From the NCBI GenBank assembly GCA_002408385.1, contig DHSB01000252.1, positions 1 through 25,508 on the forward strand: DNA of 25,508 nt, given 5' to 3'. Of this stretch, positions 15,102 through 24,903 are shown one piece after another. The first letter of the stretch is position 1. Each line of letters starts with the position of its first letter. The position numbers and the translations under genes were made by a program. The DNA is from Myxococcales bacterium UBA5297. Lineage in GTDB: Bacteria > Myxococcota > Myxococcia > Myxococcales > UBA5297. The notes under the pieces were generated by a model that had not been told where the DNA came from, did not search any database, and saw only the letters and a program-made list of their open reading frames with translations.

Positions 15102-16657
15102 CGATTGCTCTAGCTCGAATTCACCCGTGTGTTCTTGCCTCCTCACTACTCCTTTCCCTGGTTCTTGCCGGGACGGCTTGGAGCCAGGAGAGTGGCCCCT
15201 CGGCAAGCGACAAAGCAGCTCGGGCCGCTGCCTCTCCGGGGGCGAGTGAAGCTGAGCCCGTTGACGCCGCCGCCGCGCCGACGCCTGGCAAGGTCGCGCC
15301 CGCCGACGCAGCGACGGTCGCGGCGCCCGCAAAGGCGGGTGCGGCGGCTCCCGAGGCCGCGTCCGAGCAGGCTGCGCCCGCGTCCGAGCAGGCCGCGCCC
15401 GCGCCCGAGCAGGCTGCGCCCGCGCCCGAGCAGGCTGCGCCTGCGTCCAAGCAGGCTGCGCCCGCGTCCAAGCAGGCTGCGCCCGCGTCCAAGCAGGCTG
15501 CGCCCGCATCCGAACAGGCTGCGCCCGCGCCCGCGCCCGAGTCCGAGCAGGCTGCACCTAAGGCGAGCCTCGATCTCGGCGGGGCCCTTCGCTTCAACTA
15601 CTTCGTCAAGAGCTGGGATGGCGAGGAGGCGAACCGCGCCCGGTTCGGCGACCTCGCGTTCGACACCCTTCGCCTGAACGTCGACGCGACCTACGACATC
15701 CTGCGGCTGTCGGCCGAGTACCGCTTCTACGCGGGCTACAGCATGCTGCACCACGGTTACGTGGGGCTTGACCTGGGCGAGACCAAGGTGGACCTGGGCA
15801 TGACGCAGGCGCCGTTCGGAATCCTGCCGTACGCCTCCCATAGCTGGTTCTTCAACCTCGGCTACTACCTGGGCTTCGAGGACGATTACGACGCGGGGAT
15901 CAAGGTCTCGCACAAATTCGGTAACCTCGATCTGCAGGCCGCCTTCTTCAAGAACAGCGAGGGGTCGTACACCGGCTCCTCACTGGCGAGTGCTCGCTAC
16001 TCGTACGACGTGGTGCCAACCACGACGGCCGAGCTCGGCTATGCGGGGCTGACTGAGAATCGCGCCAACAGCGAGACGAACCAGGCCAATGTGCGCGTTG
16101 CCTACACCCTCGATCATGGAGAGGGGCTCGCGACGGAGATCGGAGTCTCGGGGCGGCTCGGCCAGCTCTACAACGCCGAGACGACTCGGTTCGGCGCGCA
16201 TTGGGCCGCCGCCGCCCACCTGCACGGCAGCTATGGTCCTTTCGACCTGCAGCTTCAGGGAGTCGCCTACCAGTTCAACCCGGCCAACCCCGCGGGCGGC
16301 GACGACCGCTTCGTCGTCATGGGCGCCTATGACGCACCGTACCTGGTCGCTGCTCGGGGCTATCTGCTCTCCGGCGGCTTGGCCTACGAGTGGGTCGTCG
16401 ACAAGGGGCCGCTGCATTCGTTGACCTTTTACGACGACTTCAGCGCCCTGCTGAAGCCGGAGTCGGGATATGCCGACTCGATGCAGAACGTCCTCGGCGT
16501 GCTCGTCAGCGCAGGACCCGTCTACACCTACATCGACTTCGCGATGGGCAAGAACCAGCCGTGGATGGGCCCGAACTACGGTGCCGGCCTTGCGGAAGGC
16601 GACGCGGACGCCGGGTGGGACAAGCGCTTCAACGTCAACGTCGGCTGGTACTTCTGA
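15098..16657 (+). CDS. Outer-membrane beta-barrel protein with a heptapeptide-repeat linker, coupled to proVWX
   Basis: This is a 519-residue exported protein. Signal peptide: residues 1-29, with probable cleavage after AWS. Residues 30-155 are Ala/Pro-rich and include eight tandem heptapeptides of the form (S/P)(E/K)QAAPA at 89-144 and a ninth at 149-155. Residues about 156-519 alternate hydrophobic and polar residues in long amphipathic strands and end in an aromatic residue (NVNVGWYF), as beta-barrel proteins do for BAM recognition. It is porin-like, but I cannot name the family. The GTG start lies in the proX stop (GTGA), so it is the fourth gene of the transporter operon. The inference is a dedicated outer-membrane route or sensor for the transported osmolyte. 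A strong hairpin follows the stop. Confidence 0.75.
   Translation: MTIALARIHPCVLASSLLLSLVLAGTAWSQESGPSASDKAARAAASPGASEAEPVDAAAAPTPGKVAPADAATVAAPAKAGAAAPEAASEQAAPASEQAAPAPEQAAPAPEQAAPASKQAAPASKQAAPASKQAAPASEQAAPAPAPESEQAAPKASLDLGGALRFNYFVKSWDGEEANRARFGDLAFDTLRLNVDATYDILRLSAEYRFYAGYSMLHHGYVGLDLGETKVDLGMTQAPFGILPYASHSWFFNLGYYLGFEDDYDAGIKVSHKFGNLDLQAAFFKNSEGSYTGSSLASARYSYDVVPTTTAELGYAGLTENRANSETNQANVRVAYTLDHGEGLATEIGVSGRLGQLYNAETTRFGAHWAAAAHLHGSYGPFDLQLQGVAYQFNPANPAGGDDRFVVMGAYDAPYLVAARGYLLSGGLAYEWVVDKGPLHSLTFYDDFSALLKPESGYADSMQNVLGVLVSAGPVYTYIDFAMGKNQPWMGPNYGAGLAEGDADAGWDKRFNVNVGWYF
15362..15562 (+). repeat. 21-bp in-frame tandem repeat (heptapeptide VNTR)
   Basis: Eight contiguous 21-bp units lie at 15362-15529, then a 12-bp break and one more unit ending at 15562. 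Units differ at the first two codons (TCC/CCC; GAG/AAG). The three SKQAAPA units at 15446-15508 are almost identical at DNA level, so the array probably changes copy number by slippage without shifting frame. Confidence 0.85.
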
Positions 16658-16662
16658 TCACG

Positions 16663-16700
16663 GGCGGCCCGGTCGGCTCATCGGCTGACCGGGCCGCCTT
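16663..16700 (+). terminator. Terminator-like hairpin at the end of the transporter operon
   Basis: GGCGGCCCGGTCGGC (16663-16677) pairs with GCTGACCGGGCCGCC (16684-16698), with one G/U wobble, around the loop TCATCG. It begins 5 bp after the stop. Only TT follows, so the tail is poor, but the stem is very stable. Confidence 0.65.
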
Positions 16701-16852
16701 CGGTGCGTGAGGTGGGCGGTGGCGTTGGCAGGCAACGCTTGCCGTGCGGCACCTGTTCGCGTAGCCGTTGGCTATCGCAGGCCGACGGCGTGCCGCTCCC
16801 GGTTGTATGCTTTGCCAGTCGAACACGGCCGGGCCAACTCCAAGGTCAAACC

Positions 16853-17557
16853 ATGACGCGCGTCGCAACACTCGTCCTTGTCTCCATTCTCTCGATCGCT
16901 GGAAGTGCACGGGCGGCGGTCTTCTCCAACGACGCCGGTACCGTCGGCCGCGGTCGGTTATCGATCCGCGCCGGCCTGTCGTTCGGCTCCGACTTGTTGC
17001 TGGCCGAAAGAAGCAGCGTGCTCGGTGCCATGTTGAGGGCAGATGTCGGCTTCCACGACCGCTTCTCGCTCGGCGGCTGGGCCGGCACTGGCCTCGGCAG
17101 GAACGTCTGCGTCGACTACCCCCTCGACAGTCCTTACTCGAGCGACTGCTTCTGGGAGAACTACGAGGCCGCGGGGCTCGTTGGCCGTGTCGGCGTGCTC
17201 CAACTCGCGCTCGTACAGCTCGGCGTCGAGGTCGGCCTCGGCGTTCGCCGGTTCGAGGAGTGGGGCATGCCGGCCCAGGCCTTCAGGCTCGACGGGGCGG
17301 CGCTCGCCAGCGTCAAGCTCGGACCGGTCGGTCTGCTCTATGGCAAAGCGGGATTGGCCTGGCATTACCTCGACGACTCGGTCATCACCAGCAGTCGGCG
17401 CTTGCCCTATGGCGTGGTGGGCCTCGAGCTGCTGCCTTTCGTCTGGCACCCATTTGTCGAGTTCAGCTTTGCGCGCCTGTCCTACTCCTCTCAAGGCAAC
17501 AGCGTCGACGCCAACAAGTGGGCGGTGACCGCGGGCGTGACCCTGGGGATCGAGTAG
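16853..17557 (+). CDS. Exported protein, probable small outer-membrane beta-barrel
   Basis: This is a 234-residue protein with a clear Sec signal peptide (residues 1-21, ending SARA before AVFS). The mature part alternates hydrophobic and polar residues with many Gly and aromatic residues (RLSIRAGLSFGSDLLLA; VEVGLGVRRFEEW; HPFVEFSFARLSYSS) and ends in WAVTAGVTLGIE. This suggests an 8-12 strand barrel similar to outer-membrane-protein beta-barrel domains. Two cysteines (NVCVDYPLDSPYSSDCFW) could form a disulfide in an external loop. The ATG at 16853 has AAGG 9 nt upstream; earlier codons back to 16703 do not look coding. It is not obviously in the preceding operon, as a hairpin and 150 bp intervene. 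Its specific function is unknown. Confidence 0.65.
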   Translation: MTRVATLVLVSILSIAGSARAAVFSNDAGTVGRGRLSIRAGLSFGSDLLLAERSSVLGAMLRADVGFHDRFSLGGWAGTGLGRNVCVDYPLDSPYSSDCFWENYEAAGLVGRVGVLQLALVQLGVEVGLGVRRFEEWGMPAQAFRLDGAALASVKLGPVGLLYGKAGLAWHYLDDSVITSSRRLPYGVVGLELLPFVWHPFVEFSFARLSYSSQGNSVDANKWAVTAGVTLGIE

Positions 17558-17574
17558 CTTCGCGCGGCCGGCCG

Positions 17575-18234
17575 TTACTGGAAGTCGCTGACCTCGCCCG
17601 TCTTGCTCGAAAAGCCCGCGGCCATCACCTGCTCGCCGGTCGGCGCGCTCACGAGCACCAGCAGCAGCCGGCGCGAAGGGGAGAGCAGCACGGTCGCCGC
17701 CTCCGGAGGAATCGGCCGCGGCAGCCGCAGGCGCTTTCTCGCCTTCGGGGTCTGCAGCACCAGGCCTTCGCGCTCGACGTGGACGCGCAGCTCTCCTCGG
17801 GCGAGGGCGTCGCCGTCGTCCTCGAGCTCCGAGAACTCGGCCTCCATCGCCAGCTCCGGCGAGACCACCACCACCTCGGAGCTCAGCTCCGCGCAGGCGT
17901 CGCCGCGCAGCTCGACGCCGCGAAACCGCGTCGCGACCAGGGTCTTCTTCAACTCGAGCAGCGCCTGGCGGCACGCCTTCGCGGAGATGCGTTGCAGGCG
18001 CGGGCCTTCGCCCGGGGTCTGATCGTTCGAGACCTCGTGGCGCTGCTGCAGGACCCCGGGGCCGACGACGCGGTAGGAGATCAGGGCGCCGCCGTCGGGT
18101 CGATGGACCGACTCGCGCACCAGCGCGTGCTCGCCGGATGTGGACCAGGCGAGCAGCAGCATGTCTCTCGGGGCCGCCCCACGCGCTTGGACGGGGAGGA
18201 GCAGCAGCAGGACGAGGGCGAGGGGGCGGGGCAT
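17575..18234 (-). CDS. Exported protein of unknown function
   Basis: This is a 219-residue protein with a signal peptide (MPRPLALVLLLLLPVQARGA). The mature part is mixed charged and beta-rich, with no motif I recognise; it contains two cysteines (KACRQALLELKKT; RGDACAELSSEV) that may form a disulfide in the periplasm. The ATG at 18234 is supported by GGAGAG 4 nt upstream; a longer open reading to 18516 is unlikely because the signal peptide would become internal. Its stop is 17 bp from the stop of the plus-strand barrel gene (convergent), and it is divergent from the large lipoprotein gene at 18543, so it may share regulation with that gene. Confidence 0.65.
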   Translation of the reverse strand: MPRPLALVLLLLLPVQARGAAPRDMLLLAWSTSGEHALVRESVHRPDGGALISYRVVGPGVLQQRHEVSNDQTPGEGPRLQRISAKACRQALLELKKTLVATRFRGVELRGDACAELSSEVVVVSPELAMEAEFSELEDDGDALARGELRVHVEREGLVLQTPKARKRLRLPRPIPPEAATVLLSPSRRLLLVLVSAPTGEQVMAAGFSSKTGEVSDFQ

Positions 18235-18542
18235 CGGTCTCTCCAACACGGGTTGTACCATCCGCTCGTTCGGCGGGGCCAAAGGCTGACCGCGCTCTTC
18301 CGCTCGAGCGCCCCCCTCGCGGCGGCAGCGCCCCGCTGAGGCCAGCGCGCAGGAGGCAGGTACTCGGTAGCCGGCAAACAATCCGATCGCCTGCCCCAAG
18401 TGCACATTGATGAAAGGGTCCGGGGACCCCGAGTGCTCCCTCTGGTGAGATTTCTCTCTGATCGTCCTTGTAGCTGCCGGCCGGGCACCCGCTGTAGAGT
18501 CGCGCCGCTCGACCAATGAGGGGGAACCCTCGGGGAGTACAA
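18235..18542. other. Divergent promoter region of the two exported-protein genes
   Basis: No gene is seen here. A near-palindrome, GGGTCC-GG-GGACCC at 18416-18429, lies about midway and could be an operator for both flanking genes. A possible weak promoter for the lipoprotein is TTGTAG near 18468 with TGTAGA 19 bp later. Confidence 0.3.
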
Positions 18543-21500
18543 ATGAGACGAATGGTATTGCTGTTTGCGGTCGCAGCCATGGCGGCCGGTTGCGATAGCG
18601 GTGTGGACTGTGGACCTGGCACCAAGGCCGATGGCGACGCTTGCGTTCCGGTCGGATGCGATGCGGGCAAGTATCTCGGCGCCGATGGCAAGTGCGTCGA
18701 TCTGCCGAAGGCGACCGAGTGTGGCGAGGGCACGGTGCTCGACGCGCAGACCGGCGAGTGCGTGCAGAAGAGCTGCCCCGAGGGCCAGTACCTGGGCGAC
18801 GGCGGCAACTGTGTCGCGCTGCCCGCGCAGACCGAGTGCGGCGCGGGCACGGTGCTCGACGAGGAGAGCGGCGAGTGCGTGCAGATGAGCTGCCCCGAGG
18901 GCCAGTACCTCGACCCGACCGGCACCTGCGTCGCGCTGCCCGCGCAGACCGAGTGCGGCGCGGGTACGGTGCTCGACGAGGAGAGCGGCGAGTGCGTGAA
19001 GATCTCCTGCCCCGAGGGCGAGTACCTCGACGACACGGGGACTTGCGTCGCGCTGCCCGAGCAGACCGAGTGCGGTGAGGGCACCGAGCTCGACGAGACG
19101 ACCGGCGAGTGCGTCCCGGTCTGCGTCGCCGGAACTCATCAGGTCGAGGGCAGCGGCGCCTGCCTTCCCGACAGCGCCGCCTGCCAGAGCGGCCAGGTCT
19201 GGGACAACGCGACGGCGCAGTGCATCGAGGTCACCGGCTTCTGCGCCGAGGGGACGACCTGGAGCGCGAGCGCCTCGGCCTGCGTGACCGACGACAGCCT
19301 GCTGGTCGCCGACCAGTACGAGGGCACCGGCGAGAACGATCTCAACTTTGGCGACACGGCCGAGACCTTCACGCTGCCTGCCTCGGGCGCCTACGTCATC
19401 GGCGGCACGGTCTCGACGGCCACCGACAAGGACGGCGACGGCATCGTCGACGCGGACTTCGACTGGTGGATCTTCGAGACCACCAGCCCGACCCTGGTCC
19501 GGGTCGCGGCCGACGGCATCGGCGGCACCTCGAGCGGCTTCGCGGTCACGGCGGTCGACCAGGGCGTTAGCTACGCGCGCTTCGGCATCGGCTCGACCAG
19601 CGACGGCGCCACCCGCGATCTCTACCTGCCGAAGGCCGGCATGTACGCCATCGTCGCCACCGACGCGATGAACTTCCTCGCGACGCCGCCCCAGGGCCCT
19701 GCCGTCGGCGGCCCCAACTACGGCTACCTGATCACCGTCGAGCGGCTCCCGGTTCCCACGGCGACCGAGCTGGTGCTCTCGAGCGGCAGCGCGTCGAGCA
19801 ACGGCGTGTGGCCGGTCGCCGCCCCGGCCTCCGGCTCGATGCTCGGCTTCTACCAAGCGCAGCTCGACGCCCTCACGCTGTACGAGCTCGGCCTGCAGGC
19901 GAATGGTCAGCCCTTCGCGCAGGCGCTGCTGCTCTTCGACGAGAACGGCTACCTGGGCGAGTTCGATGTCACGGGCACCCCGATGTTGCCCGAGGCCGCC
20001 ACCACGCTGACGCTGGTCGCCGACTACCACTTCTCGTTCGCCACCGCGGATGTCCCCTACACGGTCTCCGTCGCGTCGCGCTCGACGCTGATTCCGGGCG
20101 ACACCCTCCCGAAGACCACCCTCTCGCAGCCTGCATGGAGCGCCGCGAGCGGGGAGGCGTTGCCCTGGCAGTACTTCGTATTCGAGGGCAAGGCGGGCGA
20201 GGTGGTAGACGTCGTCGTCGAGACGGTGAGCGGCGAGACGGCGATCGTCGTCGCGGACGGCGCCATACAGGTGGGGTTTGCCATGGCGCAGGGTAACCCC
20301 GGCGCCCTCGAGAACAGGGCGCACGCGCGCTTCTACCCGACCTACACCGGAGGCTACGTCATCGAGGTCATCGGGCTGCGCGACATTGTCTGGGGTTGGG
20401 ACGGCCCGGAGCGCATCCCGGAGCAGTCGTTCTCCCTCAAGGTCGATATCCAGCGCCAGGAGCCCGCGGACATCGGCCAAGTCTCCGCGCCGGTGACCCT
20501 GTCGGCTCAGACCATCGTCGAAGGCTGGGGCGAGACCTACTACACGATGCCCGCCGCCGAGGGTGAGCTCTACCGGCTCGAGGCCACCAGCAGCGACATG
20601 ACCCCGGCCCTGTCCGTCTACGACACCGAGGTCGTCGCGCCGCTGACCCGCATCGACGGGCCTTCGGGGCGCCTTCTCTACCGCGCCGGTACCGCGGCCC
20701 CGCTCTTTGCCGTCGCCGACATGGCCGCGGCAGGCCAGGGAACTTTCGAGCTCGTGGTCACTCCGATCACCGTCACCGATCTCGGACAGGTGAGCGGCGC
20801 CGCGCCGATAAACGCCGCGGGCGAGAGCATGCCGGCGGTGAGCCCCGGCCGCTTCTTCACCCTCACGGCCGGCGCGACTGGCAATGCCCAGGTCACCGTG
20901 GCCCCGGCAGCAGGGCTCGACGTCGAGTTGATCCGGTACGACACCGATGGCCAGGAGATCGGCTGGGCCAACGGGGGCGGCGCGGGCGCTGCCGAGTCCT
21001 TTGCTCTGGGAGTGTTCCCCGGCGACGTCGTGCTCTTCGAGGTGGCGACCGTCGGCACGCTCGCCGCAGACAGCACCTTCGACATCGGCGTGACCCTCGA
21101 TGAGTTTCCCTTCGAGACCGAGGTGAACGACGACACCACGGGCGCCAACCTCCTCGACGTGACCACCCCGGCCCAGATCTACGGCCAGATCGATAGGGGC
21201 AACCTCGACTGGTTCAAGGTCGTGCTGACCGCCTACGGGAGGCTGAGCGCCGAGACTTTCGCCTTCGGCCCCACGCCTGTCGGCGATACCAAGCTGTGGG
21301 TGTACGCCGCCGACGGCGCGACCGAGCTGGCCTACAATGACGACAAGGGGCCGAACTGGTACAGCGCGGTCAACGGTGTGGCCGTGACTGCTGGGACCTA
21401 CTACGTGGTGGTGGGCGGCTACGGCGATGCGGCTGGCGGCTACCGGCTCTTCGTCAGTTTCGAGGAGACCGTTCCGCCGACGATCCTCGGCGACATCACC

Positions 21501-22193
21501 CCGGGGACGCCGATCGACAGCGAGATCACCGTGAGCGGCGAGCTCGACTGGTGGCGGCTGACGCTCACCGAGCGCTCGAACGTGGTGGCCGAGACCTTCG
21601 CTGGCGGCCCCGCGCCCATCGGCGACACCAAGCTGTGGCTTTACCGCGCACCCGATACGACGAACCACATCGTCTACAACGACGACAAGGGCGACTATTA
21701 CAGCCGAATCAACAGTCTCGCCCAGACCGGCGCGCCGCTGGAGCCGGGCGAGTACTTCGTCGTGGTCGGTGGCTACTCCGCGTATGTGGGCAGCTATCGG
21801 CTGGACGTCACGGTGGACGTGCCTCCGCCGCCTCCGGCCGAGAGCGAGCCGAACAGCGACGCATCGAACGCCGACACGCTCGACTTCAACGTCGAGCTCG
21901 AGGCCGAGCTGAGCGCCGGTGACTCCGACTGGTTCGTCGTCACCACCACCAGCGCTGACCAGGAGGTCACCTTCCAGACCACGCCCGCGGGGAACGGCGC
22001 CCTCGTCGATACCGTGATCACCGTGTACGGCCAGGACGGCACGACCGTCCTCGGGGCCGACGACGACTCGGGACCGGCCTACTTCAGCAGGCTCACGCTG
22101 AGGCTGCCGACCCCCGACACCTATTTCGTCGAGGTGACGGGCTACGCGGCTAGCTCTTCGGGCGCGTACCTCCTGCAGGCCGCCAGCTACTAA
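18543..22193 (+). CDS. Large surface lipoprotein with Cys repeats and three C-terminal PPC-like domains
   Basis: This is a 1216-residue protein. The lipoprotein signal ends AAMAAGC (C17), so it is anchored in a membrane, probably the outer one. Residues 38-193 are four tandem 39-residue units of the form CPxGxYL..G.CVxLPxxTECGxGTxLDxxTGECV, each with four cysteines, followed by diverged Cys units to about 255. A Ca-binding-like DKDGDGIVDADFDWW lies near residue 298. The middle (300-850) is beta-rich. Three related domains follow, at about 857-980, 984-1093 and 1100-1216, with the bacterial pre-peptidase C-terminal (PPC) signatures E(V/P)N.D, (L)DW(F/W), DTKLW(V/L)Y, YNDDKG and Y(Y/F)VVVGGY. 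No protease domain is present, so PPC domains here are likely structural or binding modules. The ATG at 18543 has GGGGAG 5 nt upstream. Confidence 0.8.
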   Translation: MRRMVLLFAVAAMAAGCDSGVDCGPGTKADGDACVPVGCDAGKYLGADGKCVDLPKATECGEGTVLDAQTGECVQKSCPEGQYLGDGGNCVALPAQTECGAGTVLDEESGECVQMSCPEGQYLDPTGTCVALPAQTECGAGTVLDEESGECVKISCPEGEYLDDTGTCVALPEQTECGEGTELDETTGECVPVCVAGTHQVEGSGACLPDSAACQSGQVWDNATAQCIEVTGFCAEGTTWSASASACVTDDSLLVADQYEGTGENDLNFGDTAETFTLPASGAYVIGGTVSTATDKDGDGIVDADFDWWIFETTSPTLVRVAADGIGGTSSGFAVTAVDQGVSYARFGIGSTSDGATRDLYLPKAGMYAIVATDAMNFLATPPQGPAVGGPNYGYLITVERLPVPTATELVLSSGSASSNGVWPVAAPASGSMLGFYQAQLDALTLYELGLQANGQPFAQALLLFDENGYLGEFDVTGTPMLPEAATTLTLVADYHFSFATADVPYTVSVASRSTLIPGDTLPKTTLSQPAWSAASGEALPWQYFVFEGKAGEVVDVVVETVSGETAIVVADGAIQVGFAMAQGNPGALENRAHARFYPTYTGGYVIEVIGLRDIVWGWDGPERIPEQSFSLKVDIQRQEPADIGQVSAPVTLSAQTIVEGWGETYYTMPAAEGELYRLEATSSDMTPALSVYDTEVVAPLTRIDGPSGRLLYRAGTAAPLFAVADMAAAGQGTFELVVTPITVTDLGQVSGAAPINAAGESMPAVSPGRFFTLTAGATGNAQVTVAPAAGLDVELIRYDTDGQEIGWANGGGAGAAESFALGVFPGDVVLFEVATVGTLAADSTFDIGVTLDEFPFETEVNDDTTGANLLDVTTPAQIYGQIDRGNLDWFKVVLTAYGRLSAETFAFGPTPVGDTKLWVYAADGATELAYNDDKGPNWYSAVNGVAVTAGTYYVVVGGYGDAAGGYRLFVSFEETVPPTILGDITPGTPIDSEITVSGELDWWRLTLTERSNVVAETFAGGPAPIGDTKLWLYRAPDTTNHIVYNDDKGDYYSRINSLAQTGAPLEPGEYFVVVGGYSAYVGSYRLDVTVDVPPPPPAESEPNSDASNADTLDFNVELEAELSAGDSDWFVVTTTSADQEVTFQTTPAGNGALVDTVITVYGQDGTTVLGADDDSGPAYFSRLTLRLPTPDTYFVEVTGYAASSSGAYLLQAASY
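18654..19121 (+). repeat. Four tandem 117-bp repeats (39-residue Cys units)
   Basis: Units cover residues 38-76, 77-115, 116-154 and 155-193 of the lipoprotein. Units 2 and 3 are nearly identical at DNA level (for example the stretch encoding ALPAQTECGAGTVLDEESGE occurs in both), which points to recent duplication. Units 1 and 4 are more diverged. Confidence 0.85.
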
Positions 22194-22217
22194 GGCGGCA
22201 AAGAAGCATCGCTTGAC

Positions 22218-22262
22218 GCGACGGGCTGCGTTCGGTCGAGGGCGACCGGACCAGCCCGTCGC
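22218..22262. terminator. Compound hairpin between convergent genes
   Basis: The outer stem pairs GCGACGGGCTG (22218-22228) with CAGCCCGTCGC (22252-22262). The inner stem pairs CGGTCG (22233-22238) with CGACCG (22243-22248) around AGGG. It is 25 bp after the lipoprotein stop and could stop transcription from either side. There is no T-run. Confidence 0.55.
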
Positions 22263-22306
22263 TCGTTGGGCGCGAGTCGCGCTGTCGCGTTGCCTCGACG
22301 CAGACG

Positions 22307-22342
22307 CAAAAGCCCCGACCCGCAAGACAGCGGGCCGGGGCT
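22307..22342 (-). terminator. Intrinsic terminator of ahcY
   Basis: On the minus strand AGCCCCGGCCCGC pairs with GCGGGTCGGGGCT across a 6-nt loop with one mismatch, and TTTT follows directly (plus-strand A-run at 22308-22311). It lies 46 bp after the ahcY stop. Confidence 0.85.
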
Positions 22343-22387
22343 CATCGCACGTCGGTGTGAGGCCCGCTCGGGCCCGCCGTCCCGACT

Positions 22388-23857
<1,470 letters not shown>

Positions 23858-23891
23858 GGGCTTCTCCTGGTGCGGGGTGGGAGGCGTGTCT

Positions 23892-24857
23892 TCAGGTGGG
23901 AGCGCCCGCCGCGAGGCGGGCGGTAGCGGCGAAGAGCGAGGGGCCCTTGGCGCCGGGCTCGGGCGGCAGCGGGCGCCACAGCAGGTGCGTCAGGCCGCAC
24001 TCGGAGAGCCAGCGGATCATCTGCTCTTCGGAGAACCCGAGCCAGACGTGGCCCATCTGCGCGCGGTAGTCGGTGCGGTCGTGCGGCTGCATGTCGATGA
24101 CGAGCAGCTTGCCGCCCGGCCGCAGCACGCGGGCCGCCTCTTCGAGCGCGCGGCGCGGCTCGGCGAGGTGGTGCAGCACGAGGGTGATCAGGGCCGCGTC
24201 GAGCGAGCGGTCGTCTATCGGCAGCGCCTCCATCTCGCCGCGGCGCAGCTCGACGTTGTCGAGTTGCGAGAGGCGCCGGCGGGCCGCCTTGAGCATCGCC
24301 GCCGAGGAGTCGACGGCGATCACCCTCCCGACGAACGGGGCCAGGGTCTCGGCGATTCCCCCGGTGCCGCAGCCGAGATCGCCCACGACCCAGCGCTCGT
24401 CGGCCAGGCCCGCGAGCGCGCGCAGGTCGAAGGCCCGGCCGAACAGCTCGTCGCGCAGCCGGTCCCACTGCCCGGCGGTGGTGGCGAAGAAGGCCTGCGA
24501 GCCGGCGCGCCGCGCGGCGAGGATGCGCTCGAGGCGCCGGTCGTCGTGGCGGGCCGTCTCGGCCTGCCCGAGCTGCTCGCGGACCAGCGCCCAGAGCCTT
24601 CGGGCGGGGGCGTCGAGCCCCTCGCTCGACATCCGATAGAGCCGGCTGGTCGCCTCGCGCCGTGAGCCGATCCAACCCTCGTCGGAGAGCACCTTGAGAT
24701 GGCGGCTGACCGTCGACTGCGGGAGCTGCAGCACGTCGCACAGCTCGGCGACCGCGAGCTCCTGGCGCTCGAGCAGGCGCAGCGTCCGGGCCCGGGTCGG
24801 GTCGGAGATCACGGACATCAACGCGAGGATGTGGGGCGTTGCGGCCATCTGCTCCAT
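23892..24857 (-). CDS. ArsR-family regulator fused to a SAM-dependent methyltransferase domain (SahR-like)
   Basis: This 321-residue fusion has an N-terminal winged helix at about 10-80 ([40 protein letters not shown], with the recognition helix around 46-55). It lacks the CxC metal-binding pair of arsenic-type ArsR proteins. Residues about 155-275 form a class I methyltransferase-like domain: motif [12 protein letters not shown] (157-167), acidic D183 at the end of strand 2, and a later [20 protein letters not shown]. In the SahR regulators of proteobacterial methionine metabolism, the same architecture senses S-adenosylhomocysteine and controls ahcY and metK. It is the first gene of the operon with ahcY. 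ATG 24857 lies inside a dyad operator; ATG 24848 is an alternative start with GGAG too close. The specific name is an inference from architecture and context. Confidence 0.82.
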   Translation of the reverse strand: MEQMAATPHILALMSVISDPTRARTLRLLERQELAVAELCDVLQLPQSTVSRHLKVLSDEGWIGSRREATSRLYRMSSEGLDAPARRLWALVREQLGQAETARHDDRRLERILAARRAGSQAFFATTAGQWDRLRDELFGRAFDLRALAGLADERWVVGDLGCGTGGIAETLAPFVGRVIAVDSSAAMLKAARRRLSQLDNVELRRGEMEALPIDDRSLDAALITLVLHHLAEPRRALEEAARVLRPGGKLLVIDMQPHDRTDYRAQMGHVWLGFSEEQMIRWLSECGLTHLLWRPLPPEPGAKGPSLFAATARLAAGAPT

Positions 24858-24872
24858 CCGTAAATCCGGATG
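24855..24872 (-). promoter_or_regulatory. Dyad operator overlapping the start of the ArsR-methyltransferase gene
   Basis: CATCCGTAAATCCGGATG is a 6-6-6 dyad (CATCCG / CGGATG). It covers the probable transcription start and the ATG at 24857. Position and symmetry fit autorepression by the ArsR-type protein. Confidence 0.55.
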
Positions 24873-24876
24873 AATG

Positions 24877-24903
24877 GTTGTAGCAGAAGGGGCCTCGTGT
24901 CAA
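24877..24903 (-). promoter_or_regulatory. Promoter of the ArsR-methyltransferase / ahcY operon
   Basis: On the minus strand a perfect TTGACA (24903-24898) is followed by a 15-bp spacer and TGC-TACAAC, an extended -10 type element (24882-24877). The predicted start lies near 24870, only about 13 nt before the first ATG, so the mRNA would have almost no leader. Confidence 0.6.

Noticed and set aside
18081..22325. A 1414-codon open frame antisense to the large lipoprotein
   Set aside because: It mirrors the lipoprotein gene in very GC-rich DNA, has an Arg/Gly/Val/Asp-rich composition without domains, and lacks a ribosome binding site. The plus strand has a signal peptide, repeats and PPC motifs.
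23858..23891. SAH riboswitch in front of ahcY
   Set aside because: Only 34 bp separate ahcY from the upstream gene, too short for the element, and the operon promoter leaves almost no leader.
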